From contig JBBMNZ010000007.1 of NCBI GenBank assembly GCA_037954325.1, positions 7,063,001-7,127,000 on the forward strand: a stretch of 64,000 nt of DNA, read 5' to 3'. A program made the position numbers and the translations under genes. Source of the DNA: Fistularia commersonii. Lineage: Eukaryota > Chordata > Actinopteri > Syngnathiformes > Fistulariidae. The notes under the pieces are model-generated. The model did no database searches. It was not told the origin of the DNA and saw nothing but the letters and a program-made list of their open reading frames with translations. Each line of letters starts with the position of its first letter. The first letter of the stretch is position 1. Below, in pieces: positions 1-11,339 of the stretch.

Positions 1-515
1 CCTTCGCCATGCGACGGCCGGAGAACATCACGGCGTGCATGGACCACATCCAGGGCCCTTTCGTTTACATCCAGAATATCACCATCGTCAGAACGGTGCT
101 TGGCTTCCTGCTGCCGTTCTGTATCATGCTTGCCTTTTACGTCATGACGGTGCGTGTTTTGAGACGCCTCCCGAGATACCCGAGGCGACGGGGGGCCCGG
201 CGGGCCGGAAGCAAGCCCCTGCTGCTCATCACCGCCGCCTTGATCATCTTCGTGGTCTCCTTCGTGCCATACCACGCCATGGTTATTACCCTGGTGTTCA
301 TGAGGATAAACAACCAGGTCACGCCGTCCAACACCAACATCCTGTACACCTCCTACGAGCTGTTCGAGGCCATGTGCAGCGTGAGCAGCTGCCTGGACCC
401 TGTGCTCTACATCGTGGCTAGCAACCGCTTCCAGAGGAAGCTGCTGGCCTTGAGGAGGCACAAGTACAGGAGGCTGTGCTGCAGAGTCCGCAGACGGGTT
501 GGGGTGTCCGGCTGA
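1..515 (+). CDS. P2Y-like class A GPCR, 3' part (5' end outside window)
   Basis: The frame is open to the left edge and ends at a TGA at 513-515, so only the C-terminal part of a rhodopsin-family receptor is present. Counting from the ATG at 9, residues about 20-47 form TM5, 68-98 TM6 with an FVPYHA motif, and 112-138 TM7 with DPVLY in place of NPxxY. A serine/cysteine-rich pre-TM7 stretch (SVSSCLDPVLY) precedes it. DPxLY and F-x-P-Y/F-H are typical of the delta group (P2Y and related nucleotide, lipid and protease-activated receptors). The tail is short, basic and has a cysteine pair (LCCR) that could be palmitoylated. The ATG at 9 is internal, not the start. It is expected to be a plasma-membrane receptor coupled to G proteins. 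I cannot assign the ligand or the orthologue. It may lie inside a large tmem117 intron, transcribed opposite to that gene, or beyond its 3' end. Confidence 0.8.
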   Translation, partial: FAMRRPENITACMDHIQGPFVYIQNITIVRTVLGFLLPFCIMLAFYVMTVRVLRRLPRYPRRRGARRAGSKPLLLITAALIIFVVSFVPYHAMVITLVFMRINNQVTPSNTNILYTSYELFEAMCSVSSCLDPVLYIVASNRFQRKLLALRRHKYRRLCCRVRRRVGVSG

Positions 516-2780
516 ACAAGAGCATCCAGTGGATTTCCAGTGATGATAGTTTTAATGGCCTCGGTTGCGTCACGTGATCTTGATGTTAATGTTTTTAGCT
601 TGTTGACGGAGATTTTGAGAACAATCATCTGATAAACTGTCGTCCGAATGATATCATGGCAAAAACTAACCGAAGAAAAAAAAACATCTCTTGAACAGAT
701 AAACTATGGGAAGTTAATAATTCATAAAACAAATTGTTTTTCAAAGATTAGATATAATTCATGTTAATTATTCTGCAGACTTATTTATTATGTAGCAGCT
801 CGGAACTCCCGATTTCCGTTATCTCGCATTCAGTGGGCTGCATCTCGATCTGCAGATTCACAAAGCTGCAGAACAAATATCAAAACGAATGCAGAAAATC
901 AGACGACCCAAAGACAGTCAGTTCTAAATACCTTTAAGTATCAAAGAAGTCAGTATGTAATTATGATTGTGAAAATGACATATATGCTATACAAGCAGCA
1001 GCTCTCACACTAACTATGCAAACCCATGCATGCGGACATCGAACGACTTAAGCAGCTTATGAAGTTTAATCGCCAACGCTCCTCAAAACTCCTTTTCTAA
1101 ATTTTGATGACTCGGCAGAAGCTGATCAAATCTACATTGAATGAGGTAAACACATCCATGTTATTGTTTCAGCCCTATGTTGAAGTAGCACATTAATTCG
1201 ACATATAGTTTGATCCAACGTAGGCTGAAGTGTACATCCCTTCTCTCCATCTGCTTTGGGTTTGAGTAGCAATCGCATAGTTCTAGCATCCACTTGTCAC
1301 ACCGAACCTAGAGTGGCGACGCCGCACAGCGTGCACACTGTTCGTCGCACAGCCTCATCGGGGGTTTCGGGAGCAACCACGCGTCCAGCGGCTGGTGCCC
1401 CTGGACCCAAATGGCCAGTTTATATATAAATGACAGCAAAAGTTACAGTAAAAGGGAGTGGGCCAGTGAGCGGCCTCGCCTTCTGGTTTGACACCACCAT
1501 CGGCTCCCCAACAACCTTTTTCCTTGTTGTTTGTGCGATTGTGTCAGTACGGCGGAACCTGACCACCAAATACTTTGGTTCAGCGCACGGAACCATTGGT
1601 TCCAATCGCGATGTAAAGCATCCAAAGAGAACCTCAGCGCTGAGGAGCTGATGAACGATCCGTTTCGCTGTTATTATGCATTCGGGGGCCATTGCGGTCG
1701 TGGACACATCACATGGCTGGGACTGAGTGGGCGCCAGGGAAGTGGACCGCTTACCTCAAGTCCTCAGGAGGTCCTCCAGACTCTGTGTTGTGAAGGCAGT
1801 TTCTGATAGATGGCTTTCTTGTACACTTTGTAAAACAAAGTAAAAGGGAAAGGACACTCTGCAGGTTCTTTACTGCTCAGTAGAAACCATGAACTGGCGT
1901 AGATGACCCTAAAACCACACCCAATTCGGATTTGTCCTATTCATAGTTATTTACGGGGTAGCCTCGGACAGTAGTATTGCATGTCAAGAGGAACTGCTCA
2001 GTCCGTCCTTGGGTGTTTCATTTTGGATAAAAAACACACACCCGGTGGGTAAGCTCAGAGTAGAAGTCGTGCAGCTCAGAGTAAAAGTCGTGCCTGCGTG
2101 CTCCCTGACAACAGCCGAGTCCCCGTGGGTGTGAGCGGTGTTCTTACCAGTCAAAAGTGGGTTTCTTTATTTTCCGCAAAAGATGCTGCACTCAAATGTG
2201 TATATGTTGATTTTTGACCACTTTGGATTAGAATAGCGGGCTGCGAGCTCGAAGCTGGACACAATAAATAGTTCTTGCTTTAAATCACGACGCTATTAGA
2301 TTAAGTTTTTGTTAGTTTGGAAAAAAGCAAGATGTGTCTCGTTGGTTATTCTGGAATCTGTTCTTTGTCACTGTTTGACTGGATAAGAACCAGAAGTCCT
2401 CCTTGTATTTTGTACAGTCCTCTGATAACAGATCAGGGCAGACAAAATAAACATTCCTTTAAAAACCTCTCAACCAGAGCGAGTTAATATGTGTACTATG
2501 TCCTGCTTATGGTCAAACTGTTATACTGTGCCATAGATTGTAATGGAGAACATTATTATTTATATTTCCACAATCTTTTTTTCCAATTTTCCATTTGCAT
2601 TAAATACATTTTATTTCCTTGTTTTGTCGATACTGTAATATTTCCAGGACCACAGTGCAGTCCCAGGTCAGCTGAGGACCCAAGTATGTTTAATATTTGA
2701 GAACGCTTCCACACAGTTTCCTGTCTTGACAAGCACCGGTTTGGTCCTGGAAAGCACAGAGGCCGAGTTTCCGACAAACG
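516..2780. other. Non-coding stretch downstream of the GPCR
   Basis: AT-rich sequence with stop codons in all frames and only short chance ORFs. The first few hundred bases are presumably the GPCR 3' UTR. No repeat family was recognised with confidence, and no splice-bounded exon resembling tmem117 was seen. Confidence 0.5.
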
Positions 2781-2798
2781 GCGCCCAGTGTTTTCCGC

Positions 2799-2834
2799 AT
2801 GGCGAACGAAAACCCAAGCGCTCAGAAGTTCAAG
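2799..2834 (+). other. Possible short first coding exon of unknown gene
   Basis: An ATG at 2799 opens 12 codons (MANENPSAQKFK) that run directly into a good splice donor, AAG|GTGAGG. The surrounding DNA (about 2760-3150) is GC-richer than its neighbours and contains CpGs, as expected of a transcription start. No downstream exon could be linked to it and the protein is not recognised, so a chance match is quite possible. Confidence 0.2.
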
Positions 2835-4218
2835 GTGAGGACTTTAAATCTCAATAGAAAGCGACAAAGAGCCGATCGGTCTGCAGGGGCGAGCAGGACG
2901 ATGCAACTAAGGCAACCGAGCTATATTTACACAGATCGGCGCCACCTCGCTCACCGCGGACAGCTCAGCAGCGGCTGACGGCACGACTCCCGCTGCCACA
3001 GACACACACACACCGTTTGAACCAGTGACAGGATCCAGTAATAAGAACAGAGTGGCCGTTGTGGCCTCACTGAGAGTCTTTCTCTGTCGCCCCATTGGGC
3101 AAACAGTATCCTGACTGCAAGGAGCACAAAGGCACACAACATTTAAACATATAATTATAGGTATATATCATACGGCTGCAGTAGAAAATAATTTTGGATA
3201 AATGCTTGTTATAAACAGGAAGCAAACTGCATATTGCCCTTGAACACTGGCGAGCGCATGTATACGTTCAGACACAGGCGCACACCAGACACACACCAAT
3301 ATACGCGCAATGACATTGTTGTCGTATGGCTGGTGTGTGTTAATAAAACAGAAGTGACTTTTTTTTTTTCTCCCTCTGTTCATCTTTTCACCTATCAAAT
3401 ATCAAAACTCCTAACGTCACGTTTTTCTGGCCGATATTACGCCAGGAGGATTTGAAAAGCCCTGACAGTGTTTGTGTCTTGCAATTACAAATGACAGTTA
3501 TGCCATCTGACTGGTAAGAGGATCGGATATTTATATACTCCATCTCTAGATATGTAATATCTGATACTATGGTTTATGGATCTGAAGCTATAAATGTGTT
3601 AATCTTCGAAGCGCACATTTTTTGTTTGATGAAGAACTGACCTGTAGCCACACACATGGGCCATCTCAGCCTTTGCACGGCGCAGTAATAACATATGACA
3701 GAACCCAGATGGCATCCTGCGGGCTACAATCATCTAGATCAGGGAGAGGGGACGAAAGGCTCCCCGGCAACGGAGGGACCACGGACACGTCTCACACTCT
3801 CCAGCACACGAGGGGAAAAACACACAGCTCAGCGGAAACCCTCCATGATCCTCCTGTAATCAGCACAAAAATAAGGGTTTTACACTTCGTCCTGTTCACC
3901 GTACCCAGGGGCCTGACATTTCAGTCACATAAAAAAAAGAAAAACTGTATTTGACTGAATCTAAATGTCAGTGATAGCCTGGAACAGGCCGCACACGCTC
4001 CAATCCACCCTTCTCGAGAACATAGAATTTGCTTATTAAGGGGGAGGCGCAAGTCAGAGGCAGTTTCACTTTCACTTAGATGGCTAGTAAGACGGCCGCT
4101 CACTAAATGGCTGGATCCTTGTTGAGGGGATGCAGCATCCCTTCAGGAGAAAAAACAAGCTGGATGTACTACGCTCTGAACGCGAGTGATGATGACAATA
4201 ATAATAATGATAATGATT

Positions 4219-4290
4219 TTTCATTCATTATCTACAGCTTATCCTGCACTGGAGCCTATCCCAGCTGTCACTGGATGAGAGGTCTGGTTA
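4219..4290 (-). repeat. Fragment of tRNA-derived SINE-like fish repeat (3' part)
   Basis: The text CTGGAGCCTATCCCAGCTGT followed by a degenerate GGGCGAGAG-like stretch is the reverse complement of the 3' half of a very common teleost repeat. The same block recurs at 19467-19551, and the 5' half of this family is seen at 50354-50660. Confidence 0.6.
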
Positions 4291-5989
4291 GCCTTGCATT
4301 GGTAGGGAAATATATATAATATAGGGGAAATAATTACATTGATGTTGTGGATGATACTCATAATAATAATCATACAAGACGTGCATGCATGCTTGACTAT
4401 AATGGGTAGATTTCTGTTGTAAATAGTGTTGCAATTCTTGTAAATTTTGTTCTCCTGCACTCTGCCCTTTGCTGCTGCAACACTTGAATTTCCCTACTGT
4501 GGGATCAATACAGTTGTATCCTGTCTTATCTTATTAGCTCATACTTTAGCTAGATGTAGCACTGGGGTCAGACTGATGCTACAGGGGCTAACAGTCGCCC
4601 CTTGAAGCACTAGCTCCGGCATGACGTTTGAGCGAGCGAGACATGAGCAGAGGTTAAATTGAGCTGCCATCCACGGGAGACGACAAACGTCAAGGTTGGC
4701 TCTCATACGCGGCGTGTCTGAGAGCTCATATTTTGTGGGGAATCGAAGAAATGACGACTTAACTGCACCTAATGACTGTCCGGTGGACTTCCCGACCATG
4801 TTTTACGTCACATTTTTGAGTTGAAAAAAAATCTTTACGAGTCAAAGCCCCAAACCGCCTTCAAATCCTTGAGCCGAAGTGTCCCAGTGGAATGTCAGAC
4901 TTAAAATTCACAAACATACACCGTTGTAATCCTTGGCTCCAGACCATTCAGACCTCATTCAAACTCAAATAGACAGCTCAAAAACCCTGGGTGACCCCGA
5001 TCTAAAATAAATGCATAATGACAGCCAGTCTCCCCCGAGACGACCTCCGGTCATCGGCTTCTGCATGTGACCTCGAGAGTCTGAACGGCGTAGGTTGTTC
5101 CTTGAACCCCACGTTCGGTCTTAAATCACAGGACGTGCCATGAGCCATTCGACGTCTTGAGACGATTGGCGCTTCGTTATTTTCTCCGGCGAGGGGAGAA
5201 TGGCAGGAGCTCCTCTGTGTGCTCAACAAAAGCTACATGAGCAGAAGGAAATGACCAAATACAAGAAATATAAGAAAAGTATGTGTCAGCGGGAGCATGA
5301 GTCATAGACGGTGACAAATAGCAGAGAAAGTGAAAAGGGACAGCGGTGGATTGTTCACATTCCTCAGAACATTGCGAGCGGTTATTGATGCCCGGAGTGT
5401 GTCTGGGAAATGTGCGTCCCAGATTTGTCACGAGTGGCGTTAAAGGTCACGGCGGAGTGACGAGTGCGCACTGGCGACAATGACCTGACAGAGAGAGCAA
5501 GTCACCGGTTGTCATGACAAACTTCCTTATCAAAGTTCCGAGTGTCCAGAAGTGATCCTGCATCCTACCTACACATCACAAACTCAGTGTTCAAGGGTTC
5601 ATAGGTGAATATCTGCAGAGGGGAGGCAGCATAATGTGTACAATACCAGATAATTTGGTTGCACAGCGAAGCCTGTATGAACTACCTGGGTTCAGGTTAC
5701 ATAACTAAAATGTGAAGGGCATTCTTTCACAGACACGCCTGCACAACACTCATGTGGGCTTGATGAGGTTTTATTTTTTCCAGAAGTGCAGGTTAAAAAA
5801 ATTTAAAAAAGTTAAAAAAAGATACCAACTGTGTGTTCAGAGTGCAGCAGGCGTCTTGAAAATGAAAAAAAAGATGATTTGGCTATTCTTAAGGGATCTA
5901 AAGTGTGCAAAATATTGGCACATGCAAGTTGTTGAGTTTGGTGCAAATATGTGGTCGACTATACTACGACTACTACTACTACTAATAAG

Positions 5990-6390
5990 AATAATAATAA
6001 TAAAATGTCTGACGGTTCTCAAATAATTTAAATCATATAATAATATATGATATATTATATTACAATAATAATTATACTGATGATAACGTAATAATGTCTG
6101 TGGAGGTTCTCAAATTTTCAATATAGTAATCAATTAAATAATATAGAATGGAATATAACAATTACAATCACAGGGCTGATGACATAAAATAATGATAATA
6201 TTAAATTTTATAATACTGTCTTTGAAGGTTCTCAAATGATTTTAATAATAACTTACATAAAAATAATAATCGCAATGATAATCACTTAATAATGTCTGTG
6301 GAGGTTTCTTACATAATTTTAATTAAATAATACATTCAATAATATTGTATGTTATGTAACAATAACAATCATAATGCTGATCGTAACAAC
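5990..6390. repeat. Degenerate AT-rich tandem array, about four units
   Basis: The phrase AATGTCTGTGGAGGTTCTCAAAT or a close variant recurs at 6003, 6093, 6215 and 6291, each followed by an AT-rich stretch with ATAATAAT runs. Spacing is roughly 80-120 bp, so this is an old, drifting minisatellite-like array. Confidence 0.65.
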
Positions 6391-7124
6391 AACAACAATA
6401 ATAATAATAACAGTCGTTCCCAGGTTCAAATCCAGTGACGGACCTGTTTAACCTCGCCACCGTTCACCCAGCTGGGATTTGCCTCCTCGTGAGCCCGAGC
6501 ACAGGAAGAACCACAATAATACTGATGATAATCTTTTTTTTCTCCTCCTGGATCAGTCACGTAAGCAGTGTTTTTCCAGTTACCCTAAAGTGCACGCAGT
6601 GCAGCCGCTGCAGCAACAAGCTCACCAAGAATCCTGTTTAAAACATTGCTACTGTCAGCCTCCTCCACAGGTATAGGGGAGCATCTCTGCACGGACATAT
6701 AGCCTCAACTGCTGGCGCTCAACTCAGCTCAGTCACATGTTACCGGCACCCACTGGTGATCACAAGTGATCCAGTCACTGGCAAGCACCAGCTCACCAAA
6801 CTCTAAATTTACATGTGGCCTTCATGCGCTAGGGCACTTTCATCTGGGGAAATGGACCTGCAGAGGTAGAGCTAGTACGCCTTGTAAATGCCATTCTTAA
6901 AAAAAGGACCAGAGAATGAATTCTAGTCTACATTTATATTTACTTATGACGGCTGACAGCTCTTTCTTGTTTTATCCTGCTTTGTCAAGTGGCCCAAATG
7001 GTCTCTCGATCACGAGGCCGGGGAAACGTCAGTTGAAGTGAACGCCGGAAATGTAAAATTTAATTGAACGATTTAAACTTGAGAGGGTAGATTCGCGCCG
7101 TGATCAGCGGAAACGATAACCCCA

Positions 7125-7144
7125 AACACACACACACACACACA
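7125..7144. repeat. (CA)n microsatellite
   Basis: Uninterrupted CA dinucleotides. Confidence 0.9.
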
Positions 7145-9328
7145 TCAGTGTACAGGAAACATCGTGCTCCAGGCGATTTTCAACTTCCTCTTTGTGTGCA
7201 GAAAGCATCACGTCATCCTGGCTTTGTCTTTGTGTGCCGTCAAGACCATCTTTAATGACAGAACTTCATAACCTCCCGCACTCTGTGTTAACTCCAATTA
7301 CAGCCATTAAGGCCCCATTCTAAGAAGATGAGCCGTGGGGGCTTCTAATATCCTGGCTTAAGTGAGCAGGAAATCAAAAGTATCACTTATAGAGGAGGCA
7401 AAGTGGCAGGGTTTCAGCAAACGTTGGGGGGATGAGAACCCCTTCGGTAGGCAGGAATGTGGGGTTGTTATCCCACCAGGGAGCTGTGAGAACCAGTGCG
7501 GAGCTATTTTTCTACATGTGCATGGTCCCTTGGGTTACAAGCAAAACCAGTACTTATTGACTGAGGGAAATGGCTACATGTATAACCCAGTTTTAAGAAA
7601 AATGAATAAATCAAAAATAGAAACGGTCAAGGAACCTCTCTACCCAAACATTAAATATATTTTACACTGCCCATATAATGAGCACTTCCTTGCTTGTAAA
7701 TATATATATACAAATTTAAATAATATTCATTTATTTTATGAAATATATTAAAAAACGACCTCTCATTACGGTTTTGCTCACAGTTGTGTGTGACCTGACC
7801 TGGATGTCACCGTTCCTTGCCCAAAAAAACACAAACCCAAGAACACTGGTTCTAACAGCAGCGCCTGTCCCTGAAAGGAGAAAAAAAACTCTTTGTAGCT
7901 GTGTTAGAGGAAAATGAAATGGAAAGAGACACGCTGGCAAGTTGGTGACGGGGAAAAAAAAAAGACCAATCAGGTCACGAAAGATGTGGGAAAGATGCAA
8001 ACAGGTGGGAAATGAAGAACCGGTAGAGGTGTCGGGGTTCAGGTTATGAATGCTGTGTCAGTGGTTTGGATTTTTATCGAAAAGCATAACGTCAGTGCCG
8101 ACAGAGTTCAGAATTAGATGAATAGAATTAGATGGAAATGCCAAGGCATTGCAAAAAAATGTTTAAAAAAAATCAGAGGGTGGTTTAATGTGTGATGCAA
8201 AAAAACGCTGTCACAAACTATTTACAAAGCAGAAAAAAAAACATAAAAATACATTTAAGCACCTCAGAGGAATACACACAATTATCACAAGATTGTGAAT
8301 AATCACACTGATACTTATTAATGCCCTAATTGAAATTCTGTATTATCTAAATAATGATATTGATATAATAATTGATAATATTAATAATCCTCATAATGAT
8401 TTCATCATTATGAGAGGTAAACAAAGTCGGAGTTGATTAAATTGACAAAATCCTGTTTAACTTCTCACGCTTAACCCAGTTGTTCAACATTAACAGTCCA
8501 AGCAGAGAACCGTGTTGTATAATCCCATCTGCTGGGGCAGAAAACGGCTGACAGTTGGCGCGACAAACTGTAAAATCAATGAACAGCACCAGCGAAATGT
8601 GCCTGAAACAAAGAAACAACATTGGGCTTTAACGCAACAAGGGATTATTATGGTAGTTAGAAAAGGAAAGAATGGTATATACGTAGGAGGTAGCGCTGCT
8701 ACCGTGTGATGTGGCTACCATTGCTAGCAAATCAGGCTGACGCTGGCATATGCTGAGTTTCAGTATGATCATGAAAGCAGCAAAGGTACTTACTGGACAT
8801 CTACATGCTAATGCAGAGCTTACACACGTATATTCAGTGAATGATAGCCACGGGGTATGTATTAGCATGCTAGCATGGTTAGGTAATCCTATGCAAACAG
8901 TCTTCATGCATTTCATGTTGTTGGACTTACATTTGTCCACAATGGTTTGGTTTAACTCAAAAGAAATGTGCAGGTAGACCTGAAATTTGGGCACTATAAT
9001 TATTATTGTTTTTAATATTTTCGCAATCAGTTTTTCCTCTGGTGCCATTCAGCTGTTTTACATACTTGCTTTTTTGTGTCGTCCAATCTCTGCAGTTTTA
9101 GACATGTCACTGTGTATTCTTGTGTTATCAGAGAAAAATTTGTAACAATACAAAGTCTAGGGGAGGCAACACTGCTAGCAGACACAGCTGTGTATTATAC
9201 CAGTGTCTACCTGTTGAGGTATTGTAAAGGGATAACTGCAACAACAAAAACAACTCCCAAGGGGGTCCGGTATCTCTTGGGTGGCATCACTCTGCACATT
9301 CCATCACGCGACTGCATGCATGACTTAC

Positions 9329-9635
9329 CGAAGAGCTGCCGATGGAATATAAATTTCCCGGTTAACAGGCCGATGAAAATGGCCAGCGTCCAGCACACTA
9401 CTTTCAGGATGTTCCATCCGAGTCCCGGGTACTTGTTGAACAGGAAAGAGAAGCAGTTGCCCACCACGATGATGTGGGCCTCTGTCTGGCTGTGAGAAAC
9501 GGGATCCTCGGCGAAGATGAGGAAGTTGAAGAAGGTTACAAGGTAAGCCACGAGGAGACGCAACCACGGGTGCTGGAAATAGTAGCGGAAACGGGCATCT
9601 ATTTCCATCCTGATGAGCCCCCAGTCACCCTACAC
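9329..9635 (-). CDS. tmem117: TMEM117, first coding exon (N-terminal 93 codons)
   Basis: On the minus strand a strong acceptor (TTTTTCTGTAG) at 9636 opens this exon. A 27-nt leader with an in-frame TAG precedes the ATG at 9608, which fixes the start. The coding part ends at the donor TTCG|GTAAGT (last exon base 9329), leaving phase 1. The 93 residues begin MEIDARFRYYFQHPW and contain FFNFLIFAEDPVSHSQTEA and a GNCFSF block, matching the N-terminus of vertebrate TMEM117, including a first membrane span around residues 18-34 and a second around 66-85. TMEM117 is a multi-pass membrane protein reported to be linked to ER-stress-associated mitochondrial injury; its biochemical activity is unsettled. 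The remaining exons must lie at lower coordinates or beyond the window; none was recognised. Human TMEM117 also neighbours TWF1 and IRAK4, which supports orthology. Confidence 0.93.
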
Positions 9636-10800
9636 CTACAGAAAAACACAGACAGTATCTTTCGGTGAAATTACTGGAATAAACAGCAGATTAGATTATT
9701 ACCTAAACTGTCAGGTGTCAGTAGTGTCAGGAATATCACGGATACAGATCAGGATTACACACGGATTCAGACAACTTGGCTGAAAAGGAGTTTCCCTTCA
9801 TGTGGAGATTATGGCGCCAACTGTAAGCACTTCGTGGGCGTATCGGGAATGTGAGACCGTGATAACCTGTTGAGCGAAGGTCCAAATTTAGCAGCATCTG
9901 AAGTTTAACCAGCAGGTAACCAAATTTCACACCCCTGCGTACAAACATCGGTGGAAAAAGTCACACCCGGAGAAGATGGGATACTTTAAAAGGTTAAATA
10001 TTAATGGTTAGCTTACGCTCTGAGCCTGAGCTTCCATCGAAAACAGCGGCCGAATAAAATCTGGAATCTGTTCCGGGAGGCTGACACTCGATCCGGACGT
10101 CTATTAGCCGCCTGTGACTCTGCAGCCACCTGACACCAGCCACCCCTGACCGGACCTCTCCGAGCAGTCCCCTTTATAAACCGCCCATTGGAAATTCAGG
10201 ATCATGTCACGCATTAATATGATGATCGCATTTGCCCGGCCTCTTGGAATATCCACGCAAGCCAGAACAATACCTGGAGCAGAGCATTACATTGATAGGT
10301 ATGGAAAAATCATCAGTGATACATCACTGATCCCAGCCTTGAAAAATGTCTGGATTTTTCTGCTTCATTTGTGTTCATTCAATAATACATAGGACAAGTT
10401 GTTACTGTTCCTTCCGCCAAAATCCTGGGTAAAAACACATCTAGAAGTCCAATCCAGGTTTTAGGGAAGATATCTAAAGCAAACAAGCCAGCTACCAGCA
10501 GTTGGTGTTTCGTCAAGTTAGGCCCACGACACCTCATGAAGGCTTGACAGTGAAATCCAGCGTCCTGGAATCATCCCCCTCCATGCTACATAGCTGATCT
10601 AAAAGCTAACTGTCTTTCTTTAGCAACCTCCCCAGCTTCCGTGCTTCCTCCTTCGCAACAACCATTTACTTGCTCGTCCTGCTGCCCGAGAAATGTTACT
10701 GACTGAAAGTTCCAGGCTCCGGCCACGAATGCTCAACCCAGTCAGTAAAATGAAACATATCCTGGGGAATTGCTGTGAGGAAACACTAGCAAAATAATTG
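9636..10800. other. tmem117 5' flank or upstream intron
   Basis: The 5' UTR of tmem117 continues through a splice acceptor at 9636, so an upstream non-coding exon must lie at higher coordinates. No coding exon is visible here. Positions 10050-10200 are relatively GC-rich on an AT-rich background, but no promoter can be assigned with confidence. Confidence 0.4.
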
Positions 10801-10801
10801 C

Positions 10802-10838
10802 CTTCTTCTTCTTCTTCTTCTTCTTCTTCTTCTTCTTT
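10802..10838. repeat. (TTC)n microsatellite at LINE 3' end
   Basis: A run of TTC triplets directly abuts the 3' end of the minus-strand RTE fragment that follows; it is the simple-repeat tail typical of that LINE family. Confidence 0.9.
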
Positions 10839-11325
10839 CGGCTTTTCCCGTTAGGGGTCGCCACAGTGAGTCAACTTTCTCCATCTAACCCTATTCTCTG
10901 TATCTTCCTCTCTCACACCAACTACCTTCATATCCTCTCTCACTACATCCATAAATCTTCTCTTTGGTCTTCCTCGAGACCTCTTGCCTGGCAGCTCCAA
11001 TTCCAGCATCCGTCTACCAATATATTCACTATCTCTTCTCTGTACATGACCGAACCATCTCAGTCTGGCTTCTCTGACCTTCTCTCCAAAACATCGAACA
11101 TGTGCCGTCCCTCTGATAGACTCATTCCTGATCCTATCCATCCTGGTCACTCCCAAAGAGAACCTCAACATCTTCATCTCTGCAACCTCTAGTTCTGCCT
11201 GCTGTCTTTTGGTCATTGTAACAGTTTCTAGTCCATACATCATCGCTGGTCTCACCACTGTCTTGTACACCTTTCCTTTTATTCTGGCCGATAGTCTTCT
11301 ATCACATAGTACCCCTGACACTTTT
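10839..11325 (-). mobile_element. RTE-type LINE fragment, C-terminal end of ORF2
   Basis: On the minus strand a 156-codon open frame carries YGLETVTMTKRQQAELE, then RWFGHVQRRDSEYIGRR and GRPKRRFMDVVREDMK. This is the post-reverse-transcriptase C-terminus of RTE-clade elements (Rex3/BovB-like). The fragment ends at a GAA-rich tail (TTC on +). It is 5'-truncated: the reverse transcriptase and endonuclease are absent. The frame is still open, so it is younger than the copies at 20.3 and 37.4 kb. It is not a host gene. Confidence 0.88.
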
Positions 11326-11339
11326 CTCCATAATTGCCT

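Larger units (their letters stand above)
3000..9328. other. Non-coding, AT-rich and repeat-bearing region
   Basis: No coding exon was recognised. It contains a repeat fragment at 4219-4290, a CTACGGGATCAATA-like retroposon tail near 4486-4530, an AT-rich degenerate tandem array at about 5990-6390, a (CA)n tract at 7125-7144, long A-runs at 8150-8250 and a perfect-arm hairpin at 8389-8418. It lies downstream of the first tmem117 coding exon on that gene's strand, so it is probably tmem117 intron sequence. Confidence 0.5.

Noticed and set aside
7362..7751. 129-codon plus-strand ORF
   Set aside because: No family resemblance, no splice context, and low-complexity AT-rich 3' part; consistent with a chance frame.
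9076..9495. 139-codon plus-strand ORF over the tmem117 exon
   Set aside because: It is the antisense shadow of the real minus-strand exon plus flanking DNA.
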